Assembly: GCA_020633465.1 (NCBI GenBank)
Contig: JACKDN010000015.1
Location: 1-64,000 of the forward strand
Direction of reading: 5' to 3'
DNA from: Myxococcales bacterium
GTDB taxonomy: Bacteria; Myxococcota_A; Bradymonadia; UBA7976; UBA1532
DNA length: 64,000 nucleotides
The position numbers were made by a program, and so were the translations under genes. Below, one piece after another: positions 34,328-45,179 of the stretch. The first letter of the stretch is position 1, and every line of letters starts with the position of its first letter. The notes beneath the pieces are model-generated. The model was not told where the DNA came from. It searched no databases and saw only the letters and a list, made by a program, of their open reading frames with translations.

Positions 34328-34992
34328 ATGCCGTCCTCGTGCGTGCCGGTCGGGTTGGTGGGCGGGGATCCGGTGACCCGGATCGCGCTGCACCATCTGT
34401 TCGCCCGGCTGGACGCGCGCGTCGAGGAGGTGGACGAGGCCGCGGTGGACGCGGACGCCCGGCTGACGCTGGTCGACGTCGACGATCTGGGGCCCGCGGC
34501 GGCCGCCGCCCTGCTGGCCCGCAACCCGCGCGCCGTCGCGCTGACGGTGGCCGGCTCGCCGCCGGGGGTCGATCCCGCGCGGGTCGTCTTCAAGCCCCTG
34601 CGCCTCGAGGGCGCCCGGGCGCTGCTCGACAAGACGCGGCAGACCCTCGACATCGGCGCCGCCTACGACGCGGCCTGCGGCGAGCCCGAGCTGCTCGGCG
34701 AGCTGCTCGACGACTACCTCGAGCTGTCCGCGCCCCTGCAGCACCAGCTGGCCGAGCACCTGCGCGCCCGTCGCTTCGAAGACGTGGGCCGGTTGGCGCA
34801 CCGCCTGGCCGGCAACCTGGGCCTGATCGGCGCGCTCGACGCGGCGGCCGCGGCGCGCCGGGTCGACGACGCCCTGCGCACGGGCGACGTCGAGGGTGGG
34901 CGGCTGGGCGCGATCGAGCTCGATCGCCTGCTGACCCAGGTGGTCGACGACGTCCACGCCCTGCGCGCGACCCTGCCCCAGCGAGGGGCGCG

Positions 34993-34996
<4 letters not shown>
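34328..34996 (+). CDS. Pseudo-receiver plus Hpt phosphotransfer protein
   Basis: A 222-residue two-part phosphorelay protein. Residues 5-100 look like a receiver ('PVGLVGGDPVTRIALHHLF', 'ARLTLVDVDDLGP' with Asp50/Asp52, 'VVFKPLRLEG' with Lys89-Pro). Residues 105-215 form an Hpt four-helix bundle with the phospho-accepting His158 in 'LAHRLAGNLGLIGA'. The receiver lacks the usual acidic pair after strand 1, so it may be degenerate. CGGAG lies about nine bases before the ATG at 34328. Its stop overlaps the hybrid kinase start (ATGA), so the proteins are made together, and the Hpt is the probable phosphate shuttle for that kinase, whose own C-terminal Hpt-like segment lacks the His. Confidence 0.8.
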
Positions 34997-37482
<2,486 letters not shown>

Positions 37483-37483
37483 T

Positions 37484-37499
37484 GGCCGGTGCGCCGGCC
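37484..37499. terminator. Convergent hairpin between the hybrid kinase and MopE-repeat genes
   Basis: GGCCGG at 37484-37489 and CCGGCC at 37494-37499 form a perfect 6-bp stem with a TGCG tetraloop in the 22-base gap between convergent stops. There is no U-tract. Confidence 0.4.
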
Positions 37500-37504
37500 G
37501 CGCC

Positions 37505-38734
37505 TCAGGGATCCACGCACACCACGGCGAGATCGTCGCCGCTGTTCTCGACGGGGCCGAAGCCGCTGGCGTGGCCGCGCTGGCGGCAGAAGCGGTGGAT
37601 GGCCGCGTTGCAGTCGGGGCCGATGCGCTGGCCGCTGCCGTTGCACGGCCCGTGGAAGCCGGTGAGGGTGCTGTAGCGCGTGCCGACGCTGTGCGCGCCG
37701 GCGCCCACGCAGGCCACCACCAGGAAGTCGCCCCCGCTCTCCACCGGGCCGAAGCCGCTGACGAAGCCCTCGCCGGCGCAGTAGCGGTGGATCGCGGCGT
37801 TGCAGTTCGGGCCGATGCGCTCGGGGGCCCCGTTGCAGTTGGGGTGGCGCGCGGCGAGCGTCGTGAAGGGCACCTGACGCACGTCGGCCTCGAGGCAGGT
37901 CACGTGGGCGTCGTCGCCGCTGTTCTCGACCGGGCCGAAGCCCGTGTTGGCGCAGTCGCGCGCGGCGCAGAAGCGGTTCATCGCGGCGTTGCAGTTGGGG
38001 CCGATGCGCTCGGTGTTGCCGGTGCACGCCTCGTGGAAGCTGCTCAGGCCGCTGTACTGCGCGACGACCACCGCGGCGCCGAAGCCCTCGTCGGTGGCGC
38101 CGTCGCAGTCGTCGTCCTGACCGTTGCAGGCCTCGGCGGCGGGCTCGCCCGGCGTGCAGGCGCCCGGGGCGCCGTCGACGCAGGCGGCCGCGCGGACGCA
38201 GGCGCCGACGCCGCAGGTGGTGGGCGCGCCGTCCTCGTCGACCATGCCGTCGCAGTCGTCGTCCTGCCCGTTGCACGACTCGGCCGTGGGCTCGCCCGGC
38301 ACGCACCGCTGCACCACGCCGAGGCTGCAGTTGGGCATCATGCGCCGGCAGGCGCCGCGGCCGCAGACGGCGAAGCTGAGGCCCTCGTCGGCGACGCCGT
38401 CGCAGTCCTCGTCGAGATCGTTGCAGGCCTCGGGCGCGCCCGGCCGGATGGCGGCGTTGCCGTCGTCGCAGTCCACCGGACCGCACAGCCCGGCCGCGCC
38501 CCAACCGTCGCCGTCGCGATCGTCGTCGACGCAGCCTTCGCCCACGCCGCCGCTGGCCATGTCGGGCAGCACGAACGCGTCGCGGGCGAAGCCGCGGTCG
38601 GGGGCGGGGGCGAAGCCGTCGACGGCGCCCGCGTCGAGCGCGGCGAGGCCCCCGCGCGCCGCGGGCGGCGGGCCCTCTTCGCAGCCGACGAGCAGCAGAA
38701 GCAGGGCGAGGGTGGGGGACAGGCGGCGCGGCAT
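37505..38734 (-). CDS. Lipoprotein with three MopE-like repeats and a triplicated 'RIGPNCNAA' module
   Basis: A 409-residue lipoprotein; the ATG ending at 38734 starts a signal with lipobox 'LLVGC' (Cys18). After a linker and a Ca-binding-like 'DDDRDGDGWG' loop come MopE-like signatures at about 104-117 (CNDLDEDCDG), 154-167 and 203-216 (CNGQDDDCDG). Residues 224-409 hold three ~58-residue repeats (about 224-281, 285-342 and 352-407). Each reads roughly Y/F-x2-L-x3-H-x2-C-x-G-x3-RIGP[ND]CNAA, then xx-R-[FY]-C, then GFGPVE[NS][SG]GD and a final C. Four Cys per repeat suggest two disulfides. I do not recognise a named family for this module. Shared MopE repeats link it to the giant lipoprotein 5 kb away. 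Confidence 0.72.
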   Translation of the reverse strand: MPRRLSPTLALLLLLVGCEEGPPPAARGGLAALDAGAVDGFAPAPDRGFARDAFVLPDMASGGVGEGCVDDDRDGDGWGAAGLCGPVDCDDGNAAIRPGAPEACNDLDEDCDGVADEGLSFAVCGRGACRRMMPNCSLGVVQRCVPGEPTAESCNGQDDDCDGMVDEDGAPTTCGVGACVRAAACVDGAPGACTPGEPAAEACNGQDDDCDGATDEGFGAAVVVAQYSGLSSFHEACTGNTERIGPNCNAAMNRFCAARDCANTGFGPVENSGDDAHVTCLEADVRQVPFTTLAARHPNCNGAPERIGPNCNAAIHRYCAGEGFVSGFGPVESGGDFLVVACVGAGAHSVGTRYSTLTGFHGPCNGSGQRIGPDCNAAIHRFCRQRGHASGFGPVENSGDDLAVVCVDP

Positions 38735-38820
38735 CGGGCAAGTTGTACCGGCAAAGTCGCCGCGGGTGCAGCCGAATCCGAGTTGCGCTACCATGCCGTG
38801 ACTCCAGGGAGAGCCCGTCC

Positions 38821-40596
38821 ATGTCCCGACCGTCCACCCGCCGCCTCGCGCGCTGGGCGCTGGCCGCGATGCTGCTCGGCGGCTGCGCCGATGGCGCGTT
38901 GACCACCGCCCTGGACGATCCCGAGGGTCCCGTCGCCCCCGGCGCCGGGGGCGCGCCCTTCGACCCGACGCCGCCCGATCCGGCCGCGCGCGACGCGGGC
39001 GCCCGAGGCCCGGCGGACGACGCCACCGCGCCGCCGGCGGCGGACGCGGGGCCGCCGTCACCCCCCGGGAACGACCTGCCGCCCTTCGCGCCCCAGGCGC
39101 CGACCCTGCACCGCCTGACGCTGGCCCAGTACCGCAACAGCGTGCGCGATCTGCTCGGCGACGTGCAGGTGCCGGCCGATCTCGAGGTCGACACGCCGCT
39201 GCACGGCTTCGCCTCGGTGGGCGCCTCGGAGCTGACCATCTCGCCGCGCGCCGCCGAGCAGTACGAGGCCGCGGCGCTCGACCTCGCGGCGCAGGCCCTG
39301 AGCGCCGACCGCCGCGCCGCCTTCACCGGCTGCGACGCCCCGGACGCCGCCTGCACCGACGCCTTCCTGGCCGACTTCGCCCGCCTCGCGTGGCGGCGGC
39401 CGATCAGCCCCGACGAGGCGACGCTGCTGTCGACCTTGGCCGCCGACGTGGGGGCCACGCTCGGCGACGCCTGGGGTGGGGTGCAGCACGCCGTCGCCTT
39501 CGTCCTGCAGTCGCCCGACTTCCTGTTCCGCGTCGAGGTGGGCGAGCCCGATCCCGATCGCCCCGGCGGCCGCCGGTTCACCGATCACGAGATGGCGGCC
39601 CGCCTCGCGTACCTGCTGTGGAACACCACGCCCGACGCCGATCTGCTGGCCGCCGCGGATCGCGGCGAGCTGACCACCGACGCCGGCCTGCGCGCGCAAG
39701 CCGAGCGCCTGCTGGCCGACGACCGCGCGCGGGACGCCCTGCGCCGCTACTTCGCCGAGTACTTCAACCTCGACCGCCTCGACGCGCTCGAGAAGGATCG
39801 CGAGCTGTTCCCGCAGATGAGCGAGACGCTCGGCGCGTCGATGAAGGCCGAGATCCTCGCGCTGATCGACCACATCGTCTTCGAGGCCGACGCCGACTTC
39901 CGCGATCTGCTGGTCACCCGCGACACGTTCATCAACGACGAGCTGGCGGCGCTGTACTTCCTGCCGCCGGTGGGCGCCGACGCGCCGACGCCGGTGACGC
40001 TGCCCGCCGACGGCCCGCGCGCCGGCCTGCTGACGACGGCGGGCGTGCTGGCGCTGAACGCGCACAACACCGTCACGTCGCCCACGCACCGCGGGAAGTT
40101 CATCCAGAACTACCTGCTCTGTTACGACATCCCGCCGCCGCCGCCGGGGGTGGCGACGTCGCTCGACGGGGTCGAGGTCGAGGGGCCGGTGACCACCCGC
40201 CAGAAGCTGGCGCGGCACCGCAGCGATCCCACCTGCAACGCCTGCCACCGGCACATGGATCCGCTGGGGCTGGCGCTCGAGAACTTCGACGCGATCGGCG
40301 CCTGGCGCACCACCGAGAGCGGGCTGCCCATCGACGCCAGCGGCGAGCTGTACGGCGAGACGTTCGTGGGTGGGCTCGAGCTGGCGGCGCTGCTGCGCAA
40401 CCAGGACGCCATCGCCGAGTGCGTCGCGCGCCGCCTGTACCGCCACGCCAACGGGCGCCTCGAGGCGCGCAGCGAGCAGATCGCGGTGCGCGATCTGACC
40501 GAGGCCTTCGTCGAGGGCGGGCATCGCCTGCAGACGCTGATGGTGGCCCTCGTGCTGAGCGATGGCTTCCGGACGACCGGGGAGGTGGAGCGATGA
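38821..40596 (+). CDS. DUF1592/DUF1588-family lipoprotein (PSCyt-like)
   Basis: A 591-residue exported protein of the DUF1587-DUF1595-DUF1592-DUF1588-DUF1585 group. The start at 38821 follows GGGAGAG; the lipobox is 'AMLLGGC'. Recognisable blocks: 'HRLTLAQYRNSVRDLLGD' (DUF1587), 'FARLAWRRPIS' (DUF1595), 'RFTDHEMAARLAYLLW' (DUF1592), 'SPTHRGKFIQNYLL' (DUF1588) and 'CNACHRHMDPLGLALENFD' (DUF1588/1585 junction), whose CxxCH may bind haem. The stop overlaps the DUF1552 gene start (ATGA), the usual partner arrangement in Planctomycetes and Myxococcota. The pair has no established biochemical function; a periplasmic redox or polysaccharide-related role has been suggested from context in those phyla. 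Confidence 0.88.
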   Translation: MSRPSTRRLARWALAAMLLGGCADGALTTALDDPEGPVAPGAGGAPFDPTPPDPAARDAGARGPADDATAPPAADAGPPSPPGNDLPPFAPQAPTLHRLTLAQYRNSVRDLLGDVQVPADLEVDTPLHGFASVGASELTISPRAAEQYEAAALDLAAQALSADRRAAFTGCDAPDAACTDAFLADFARLAWRRPISPDEATLLSTLAADVGATLGDAWGGVQHAVAFVLQSPDFLFRVEVGEPDPDRPGGRRFTDHEMAARLAYLLWNTTPDADLLAAADRGELTTDAGLRAQAERLLADDRARDALRRYFAEYFNLDRLDALEKDRELFPQMSETLGASMKAEILALIDHIVFEADADFRDLLVTRDTFINDELAALYFLPPVGADAPTPVTLPADGPRAGLLTTAGVLALNAHNTVTSPTHRGKFIQNYLLCYDIPPPPPGVATSLDGVEVEGPVTTRQKLARHRSDPTCNACHRHMDPLGLALENFDAIGAWRTTESGLPIDASGELYGETFVGGLELAALLRNQDAIAECVARRLYRHANGRLEARSEQIAVRDLTEAFVEGGHRLQTLMVALVLSDGFRTTGEVER

Positions 40597-41909
40597 GGCG
40601 CCGCACGTTCCTGCGCGGCCTGCTCGGCGGCGCGGCGGTGAGCGTCGCGCTGCCCCCGCTCGAAGCGTTGCTGAACACCCACGGCACCGCCTGGGCGGAC
40701 GGGGGCGAGCTGCCCACGCGGTTCGGGGTCTGGTTCTGGGGCAACGGCGTGCGCCGCGAACACTGGATCCCCGACGGCGAGGGGATGGGCTGGCGGCCGC
40801 GGGCCGAGATGCAGCCGCTCGAGAGCGTCCGCGGCTACGTCAGCCCGGTCACCGGGCTCGAGATCAAGACGGCGACGCACCCGCACCACTCGGGCATGAC
40901 CGGCATCATGACCGGCGCGCGCTACCACCAGGTGGGCACGACGCGCGACACGATCGTCACCACCTTCGCGCACCCGTCCTGCGACCAGATCGCGGCGGCG
41001 CACTTCGAGGGGCAGACGCCCTTCCGATCGCTCGAGCTGGCGGTGTGTCGCTTCCGCGGCACCGACGAGGGCACGACCTTCCAGCACCTGTCGCACAACG
41101 GCCCGAACAACGTGAACCCGTCGGAGTATTCGCCGGCGGCGGCCTTCCGGCGGCTGTTCGGCATGGGTCCCACCGCACCGCAGATCGATCTCGCGCGGCG
41201 CTCGGTGCTCGACGCGGTCAACGGTCGGATCCGCGCGCTGCAGGCCAAGGTGGGGGCGCGCGACCGCGCGCGCCTCGAGCAGCACTTCGACAGCATCCGC
41301 GCCCTCGAGCTGCGCCTCGACACGGGCAGCCCCCAGTGCGCCACGCCGCCCGCGCCGGCGAACGACTATCCGGACGTCGAGGGGCGCGAGCAGATCGCCG
41401 AGAAGAACCGCGCGATGAGCGATCTGATGGCCGTCGCCCTGGCCTGCGATCTCACCCGCGCCTTCTCGATCATGTTCAGCACCGCGGGCTCGGGTGTCAT
41501 CGTGTGGCCCGCCGGCGCGCGCAACAGCCTGCACCAGATCTGCCACGACGAGGCCGCGCCTCAGCCCACCGTGCACGCCGCGATCACCTACACCATGGAG
41601 CAGCTCGCGTACTTCCTCGGGCGCCTGCGCGACACCCCCGAGGGCGACGGCAACCTGCTCGATCGGTGTTCGATCCTGTGCACCACCGAGCTGAGCGAGG
41701 GCAACGTGCACAGCAACGACGAGTTCCCGATCCTCGTCGCCGGCAAGGGCGGCGGCCGCCTGAAGGGCGGCGTGCACTACCGCTCGCGAAACCGCGAGAA
41801 CGCCAGCCTGGCCGTGCTGACCGCCCTGCGCGGCGCCGGTGTCCCGCTGCCGGCCTGGGGCCACGACGCCGGCCGCGTCAACAGCAGCGTCGGCGCCCTC
41901 GAAGCCTGA
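40593..41909 (+). CDS. DUF1552 protein with Tat-like signal
   Basis: A 438-residue exported protein, partner of the DUF1592 gene with a four-base ATGA overlap. The N-terminus 'MRRRTFLRGLLGGAAVS' carries a twin-arginine-type RRxFLRG motif, implying export of a folded, possibly cofactor-bearing protein. DUF1552 hallmarks include 'FGVWFWGNGVRREHW', 'HHSGMTGIMTG', 'SCDQIAAAHF' and 'EGNVHSNDEFPILVAGKGGG', resembling the DUF1501/sulfatase-like alkaline-phosphatase fold. His and Asp residues in 'HPHHSG' and 'NVHSND' are candidate metal ligands. Function is unknown. The product ends at a Ser/Val/Leu-rich tail without a membrane segment. Confidence 0.87.
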   Translation: MRRRTFLRGLLGGAAVSVALPPLEALLNTHGTAWADGGELPTRFGVWFWGNGVRREHWIPDGEGMGWRPRAEMQPLESVRGYVSPVTGLEIKTATHPHHSGMTGIMTGARYHQVGTTRDTIVTTFAHPSCDQIAAAHFEGQTPFRSLELAVCRFRGTDEGTTFQHLSHNGPNNVNPSEYSPAAAFRRLFGMGPTAPQIDLARRSVLDAVNGRIRALQAKVGARDRARLEQHFDSIRALELRLDTGSPQCATPPAPANDYPDVEGREQIAEKNRAMSDLMAVALACDLTRAFSIMFSTAGSGVIVWPAGARNSLHQICHDEAAPQPTVHAAITYTMEQLAYFLGRLRDTPEGDGNLLDRCSILCTTELSEGNVHSNDEFPILVAGKGGGRLKGGVHYRSRNRENASLAVLTALRGAGVPLPAWGHDAGRVNSSVGALEA

Positions 41910-41977
41910 CGCCCGGCCCTTGCCGTGACCCGCGGCCTGTGCCAGCCTGCGGGCCATTCACCGAGGAGCGTTCGACC

Positions 41978-42259
41978 GTGACCCAGACCGCCCGCGATCC
42001 CGCCCTCCGCCAGCTGGTCATCGACTGGCTGGACGACAACTATCACTTCGGCGACGCCGCCGAGATGATCCGGGACGACGGGATGTCCTTCCTGCAGAAC
42101 GGCATCCTCGACAGCCTCGGCTTCGTGCAGCTCCTGTTGTTCCTCGAGGAGCGTCTGGCGCTGCAGATCGACCGGAGCGATCTGTCGCCCGAGAACTTCG
42201 ACGGGCTGGGCAAGATCGTCACCTACCTGGTGGCGCACCCGGACTACCGCGGCGCCTGA
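41978..42259 (+). CDS. Free-standing acyl carrier protein
   Basis: A 93-residue ACP. The GTG start at 41978 has GAGGAG about nine bases upstream. The phosphopantetheine attachment site is Ser46 in 'NGILDSLGFVQLL', and helices 2-3 ('FLEERLALQID', 'FDGLGKIVTYL') fit the fold. It resembles the discrete carriers of specialised pathways (Asp-Ser-Leu-Gly) rather than the primary AcpP (Gly-Ala-Asp-Ser-Leu-Asp). It lies 21 bases before an acetoacetyl-CoA synthetase gene, so it may carry a unit produced or used by that enzyme. A KAS III-like gene 8 kb away is the nearest possible condensing partner. Those links are inference from position. Confidence 0.87.
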   Translation: MTQTARDPALRQLVIDWLDDNYHFGDAAEMIRDDGMSFLQNGILDSLGFVQLLLFLEERLALQIDRSDLSPENFDGLGKIVTYLVAHPDYRGA

Positions 42260-42280
42260 GCCGCCCGCGGAGGGGCACCG

Positions 42281-44281
42281 ATGAGCGAGACCCCAGCGGA
42301 GGCGGCGGCGCCGTCCGCGCCCTCGACCGACCGGGTCGATCCCCTGACCGACTTCACCCGCGCGCTCGAGGCGCGCACCGGCCGCCGCTTCGCCGATCAC
42401 GCCGCGCTGCACCGCTTCTCGATCGACGAGGCGCCCATCTTCTGGCGCGCCTTCGCGGAGTTCTCCGGCCTTCGCTGGAGCGGCGAGGCGGTGCCGGCCA
42501 TCTCGGGGGGCGAGGTCGAGACGGCCCGCTTCTTCCCCGCGATGCGGCTCAACTACGCCGAGAACCTGCTGTACCCCCGGGGCGACGCCGAGCGGGCGGG
42601 GCCCGACGCCGAGGTGATCACCGGCTGGACGGAGGCCGGCGACATCGTCCGGTGGACGCGCGGCGTGCTGCGCGATCGCGTCGAGCGGCTGGCGCGCGGG
42701 CTGCGCGACGGGCTGAAGCTGAAGCCGGGCGATCGCGTGTGCGCGGTGGCGCGCAACACACCCGAGACGATCGCGGCGGCGCTGGCCTGCGCCGCCGTCG
42801 GCGCCGTGTGGTCGTCGGTCGCGCCGGACATGGGCGCGGGGGCCATCCTCGATCGCTTCCGCCAGGTGCGGCCGACGGTGCTCTTCACCGACACGCAGTT
42901 CACCTACCAGGGGCGGACGCAGCCGCTCGCCGAGCTGGTCGCGACGCTCTTGGCCGAGGTGCCGGACCTGCGCGCGGTGATCACGCTCGACGACGCCGAT
43001 CTGCCCGCCGAGCTCGGCGCCGGGCGCGTCGCGGTGCGCAAGATGACCGCCCTCGGCGGGTCCGAGGACGCGCCCTTCGACTATCCGCGCCTGCCCTTCG
43101 ACCACCCGCTGTTCATCCTCTTCTCGTCGGGCACCACCGGCGCGCCGAAGTGCATCGTGCACGGCGCCGGCGGGACGCTGATCGAGCACGTCAAGGAGCA
43201 TCGGCTGCACGGCGGGCTGACCGGCGACGACGTGCTCTACTTCCACACGACCACCGGCTGGATGATGTGGAACTGGCAGCTGACCGCGCTGGCCAGCGGC
43301 ACGCGCGTCGTGCTGCTCGATGGCTCGGTGAGTCATCCGGCCGAGGACAGCCTGCTGCGCCTCGTCGACGCCGAGGGCGTGACCGTCTTCGGCACCAGCC
43401 CCGTGTACCTGCAGTACCTCGACAAGGCCGGCATCGTGCCGCGGGAGCGTTTCGGGTTCGCCGCCCTGCGCACGATCATGTCCACCGGGGCGGTGCTGCA
43501 CGCCGGGCAGTTCGCGTGGGTCGCCGAACACTTCAAGGACGTGCCGGTGCACTCGATCTCGGGCGGCACCGACATCGTCGGGTGCTTCGTGCTCGGCCGG
43601 CCGGACGCCCCGGTGCGGGCGGGCTACAGCCAGGCGATCAGCCTCGGCTACGACGTGCAGGTGATGACGGCCGAGGGGCCTCGCGCGGCCGGCACCGGCG
43701 AGCTGATCTGTTGCGCGCCCTTCCCCAGCCGACCGGTGGGACTGTTCGGCGACGACGAGGGGGAGCGTTTCCACGCGGCCTACTTCGCCGAGAACCCGGG
43801 CGTGTGGACGCACGGCGACTTCCTCGAGCTGACCGAGGACGGTCAGGCGCGCGTGCTGGGGCGGGCCGACGGCGTGTTGAACATCCGCGGCATCCGCATC
43901 GGCCCCGCCGAGATCTACGCCATCGTGCAGGACTTCGAGGCCATCTCGGCCTGCCTGGCCATCGGTCAGGAGGATCCGCAGACCATCGGCGGCCTGCGGC
44001 TGGTGCTGCTGGTGGTGATGGCGCCGGGGCACACGCTCGACCGCCCGCTGCAGCTGAAGATCAAGAAGGCGCTCAAGACCGGCGCCTCGATGGCGCACGT
44101 GCCGGCGGTCATCGCGGCGGTCGAGGGGCTGCCCACGACGCACAGCGGCAAGCTGAGCGAGCGCGCGGCGACGGACGCGCTGGCCGGTCGGCCGGTGCGC
44201 AACCGCGACGCTCTGCGCAACCCGGAGACGCTCGACGCGCTGGCGGCGCACCCGGATCTGCAGCTGACCGCGGCGCGCTGA
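42281..44281 (+). CDS. Acetoacetyl-CoA synthetase (acetoacetate-CoA ligase)
   Basis: A 666-residue ANL-superfamily ligase converting acetoacetate, ATP and CoA into acetoacetyl-CoA in the cytoplasm. Family features: 'RLNYAENLL' near residue 89, 'VGAVWSSVAPDMG', the P-loop-like 'LFSSGTTGAPKCIVHG' near residue 283, 'YFHTTTGWMMWNW', 'SISGGTDIVGCF', 'THGDFLEL' and 'RADGVLNIRGIRIGPAEI' of the C-terminal domain with the catalytic Lys near the end ('TTHSGKLSE'). Length and the Trp-rich block identify acetoacetyl- rather than acetyl-CoA synthetase. GGAGGGG lies about eight bases before the ATG. It sits between an ACP gene and a FUSC-like membrane gene. It may salvage ketone bodies or feed polyketide or PHB-type synthesis. 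Confidence 0.93.
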   Translation: MSETPAEAAAPSAPSTDRVDPLTDFTRALEARTGRRFADHAALHRFSIDEAPIFWRAFAEFSGLRWSGEAVPAISGGEVETARFFPAMRLNYAENLLYPRGDAERAGPDAEVITGWTEAGDIVRWTRGVLRDRVERLARGLRDGLKLKPGDRVCAVARNTPETIAAALACAAVGAVWSSVAPDMGAGAILDRFRQVRPTVLFTDTQFTYQGRTQPLAELVATLLAEVPDLRAVITLDDADLPAELGAGRVAVRKMTALGGSEDAPFDYPRLPFDHPLFILFSSGTTGAPKCIVHGAGGTLIEHVKEHRLHGGLTGDDVLYFHTTTGWMMWNWQLTALASGTRVVLLDGSVSHPAEDSLLRLVDAEGVTVFGTSPVYLQYLDKAGIVPRERFGFAALRTIMSTGAVLHAGQFAWVAEHFKDVPVHSISGGTDIVGCFVLGRPDAPVRAGYSQAISLGYDVQVMTAEGPRAAGTGELICCAPFPSRPVGLFGDDEGERFHAAYFAENPGVWTHGDFLELTEDGQARVLGRADGVLNIRGIRIGPAEIYAIVQDFEAISACLAIGQEDPQTIGGLRLVLLVVMAPGHTLDRPLQLKIKKALKTGASMAHVPAVIAAVEGLPTTHSGKLSERAATDALAGRPVRNRDALRNPETLDALAAHPDLQLTAAR

Positions 44282-44288
44282 GCGCGGC

Positions 44289-45164
44289 TTGAGACCCACC
44301 CTCGTCGCGCCCGGTCTGGGCAACCCCTGGTTCCTGACGCTGAAGGCCGCGCTGGCGACGCTGCTCGCGTTGCTGCTGGACGGGCTGACCGGCAACCCGG
44401 ACTCGGTGTCGTCCACCTTCATCGCGGTGCTGTGCGTCTCGCCGACGGTGCTGATGGGCCTGCGCCGCGCGCTCACCCAGATGGTGGGCAGCGTCGCGGG
44501 CGGGCTCTGGGGGGCCGGCCTCGCGGCGCTGGGCGCCCCGCTGCTCGTGGGCGTCCCGGCCGCGGTCGGCGGCGCGCTCCTGACCACCTTCGCGCTGCGC
44601 CTGGGCACGGCCTACCCGGTGGCGGCTTTCTCGGCGCTGTTCCTCCAGGCCGTGCCGCGCGGCGGCCCGGTCGAGACGCTCGAGGTGCGGCTTTTGGCGG
44701 TGGCGACCGCGGCGGTGAGCGGCTTCCTGGTCAACGTGCTCGTCAGCGGGGGCGCCTACCGCGGCATCTTCGGGCGCCGGCTGGTCAAGGCCACCGGGCT
44801 GGTGCGGGCCGCGCTGCCGCGGGCGGCGCGCGGGGGGCCGGACGCGGTGGCGGGGGTCTGGTCGACGCTGGCGACGCTGGAGGGCGAGCTCGATCTGGCG
44901 GTGGAGGAGCTCGGCTGGCGCGGGCGCGCCGAGCTCCGCGCCCGGCTCGAGGGGCACCGCCGCGCCGCGGCCGGGCTGCGCGAGGCGCTGCACCTGGCCT
45001 GCGAGCTGTACTACCTGGCGCGCGAGGACGGGGGGACGGCGCAGGGGGTGGCCGATCTGGCCGCCTGGCTCGACGCCCCCGGCGAGGCGCCCCCGGCCGT
45101 GCCCGAGAGCATCGCGGGGCCGGCGGATCGGCTGGTCGAGGCGCTCTGGCGGCTGCCCGACTGA
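44289..45164 (+). CDS. FUSC-like (aromatic acid exporter-type) membrane protein
   Basis: A 291-residue membrane protein. The N-terminal ~160 residues form about six close-packed hydrophobic helices in the FUSC/ArAE pattern ('FLTLKAALATLLALLLDG', then 'TFIAVLCVSPTVLMGLRRAL', then 'AFSALFLQAVPRGG'). The cytoplasmic half (170-291) is helical and charged ('LEGELDLAVEELGWRGRAEL'). FUSC proteins are linked to efflux of aromatic acids or other small organics. It has only one helix bundle, so it would need to dimerise. The most upstream in-frame start is TTG at 44289, eight bases after the synthetase stop, without a clear ribosome-binding site; the true start may be a little downstream. Confidence 0.65.
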   Translation: MRPTLVAPGLGNPWFLTLKAALATLLALLLDGLTGNPDSVSSTFIAVLCVSPTVLMGLRRALTQMVGSVAGGLWGAGLAALGAPLLVGVPAAVGGALLTTFALRLGTAYPVAAFSALFLQAVPRGGPVETLEVRLLAVATAAVSGFLVNVLVSGGAYRGIFGRRLVKATGLVRAALPRAARGGPDAVAGVWSTLATLEGELDLAVEELGWRGRAELRARLEGHRRAAAGLREALHLACELYYLAREDGGTAQGVADLAAWLDAPGEAPPAVPESIAGPADRLVEALWRLPD

Positions 45165-45179
45165 CCGGCGTTCAGCCGG
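45165..45179. terminator. Convergent hairpin overlapping the acetyltransferase stop
   Basis: CCGGC at 45165-45169 and GCCGG at 45175-45179 form a 5-bp stem with a GTTCA loop, starting right after the FUSC stop and covering the ablB-like stop codon at 45172-45174. It is short and without a U-tract, so weakly supported. Confidence 0.3.

Noticed and set aside
41910..41977. Promoter upstream of the ACP gene
   Set aside because: A TTGCCG is present but no acceptable -10 element lies at the right distance.
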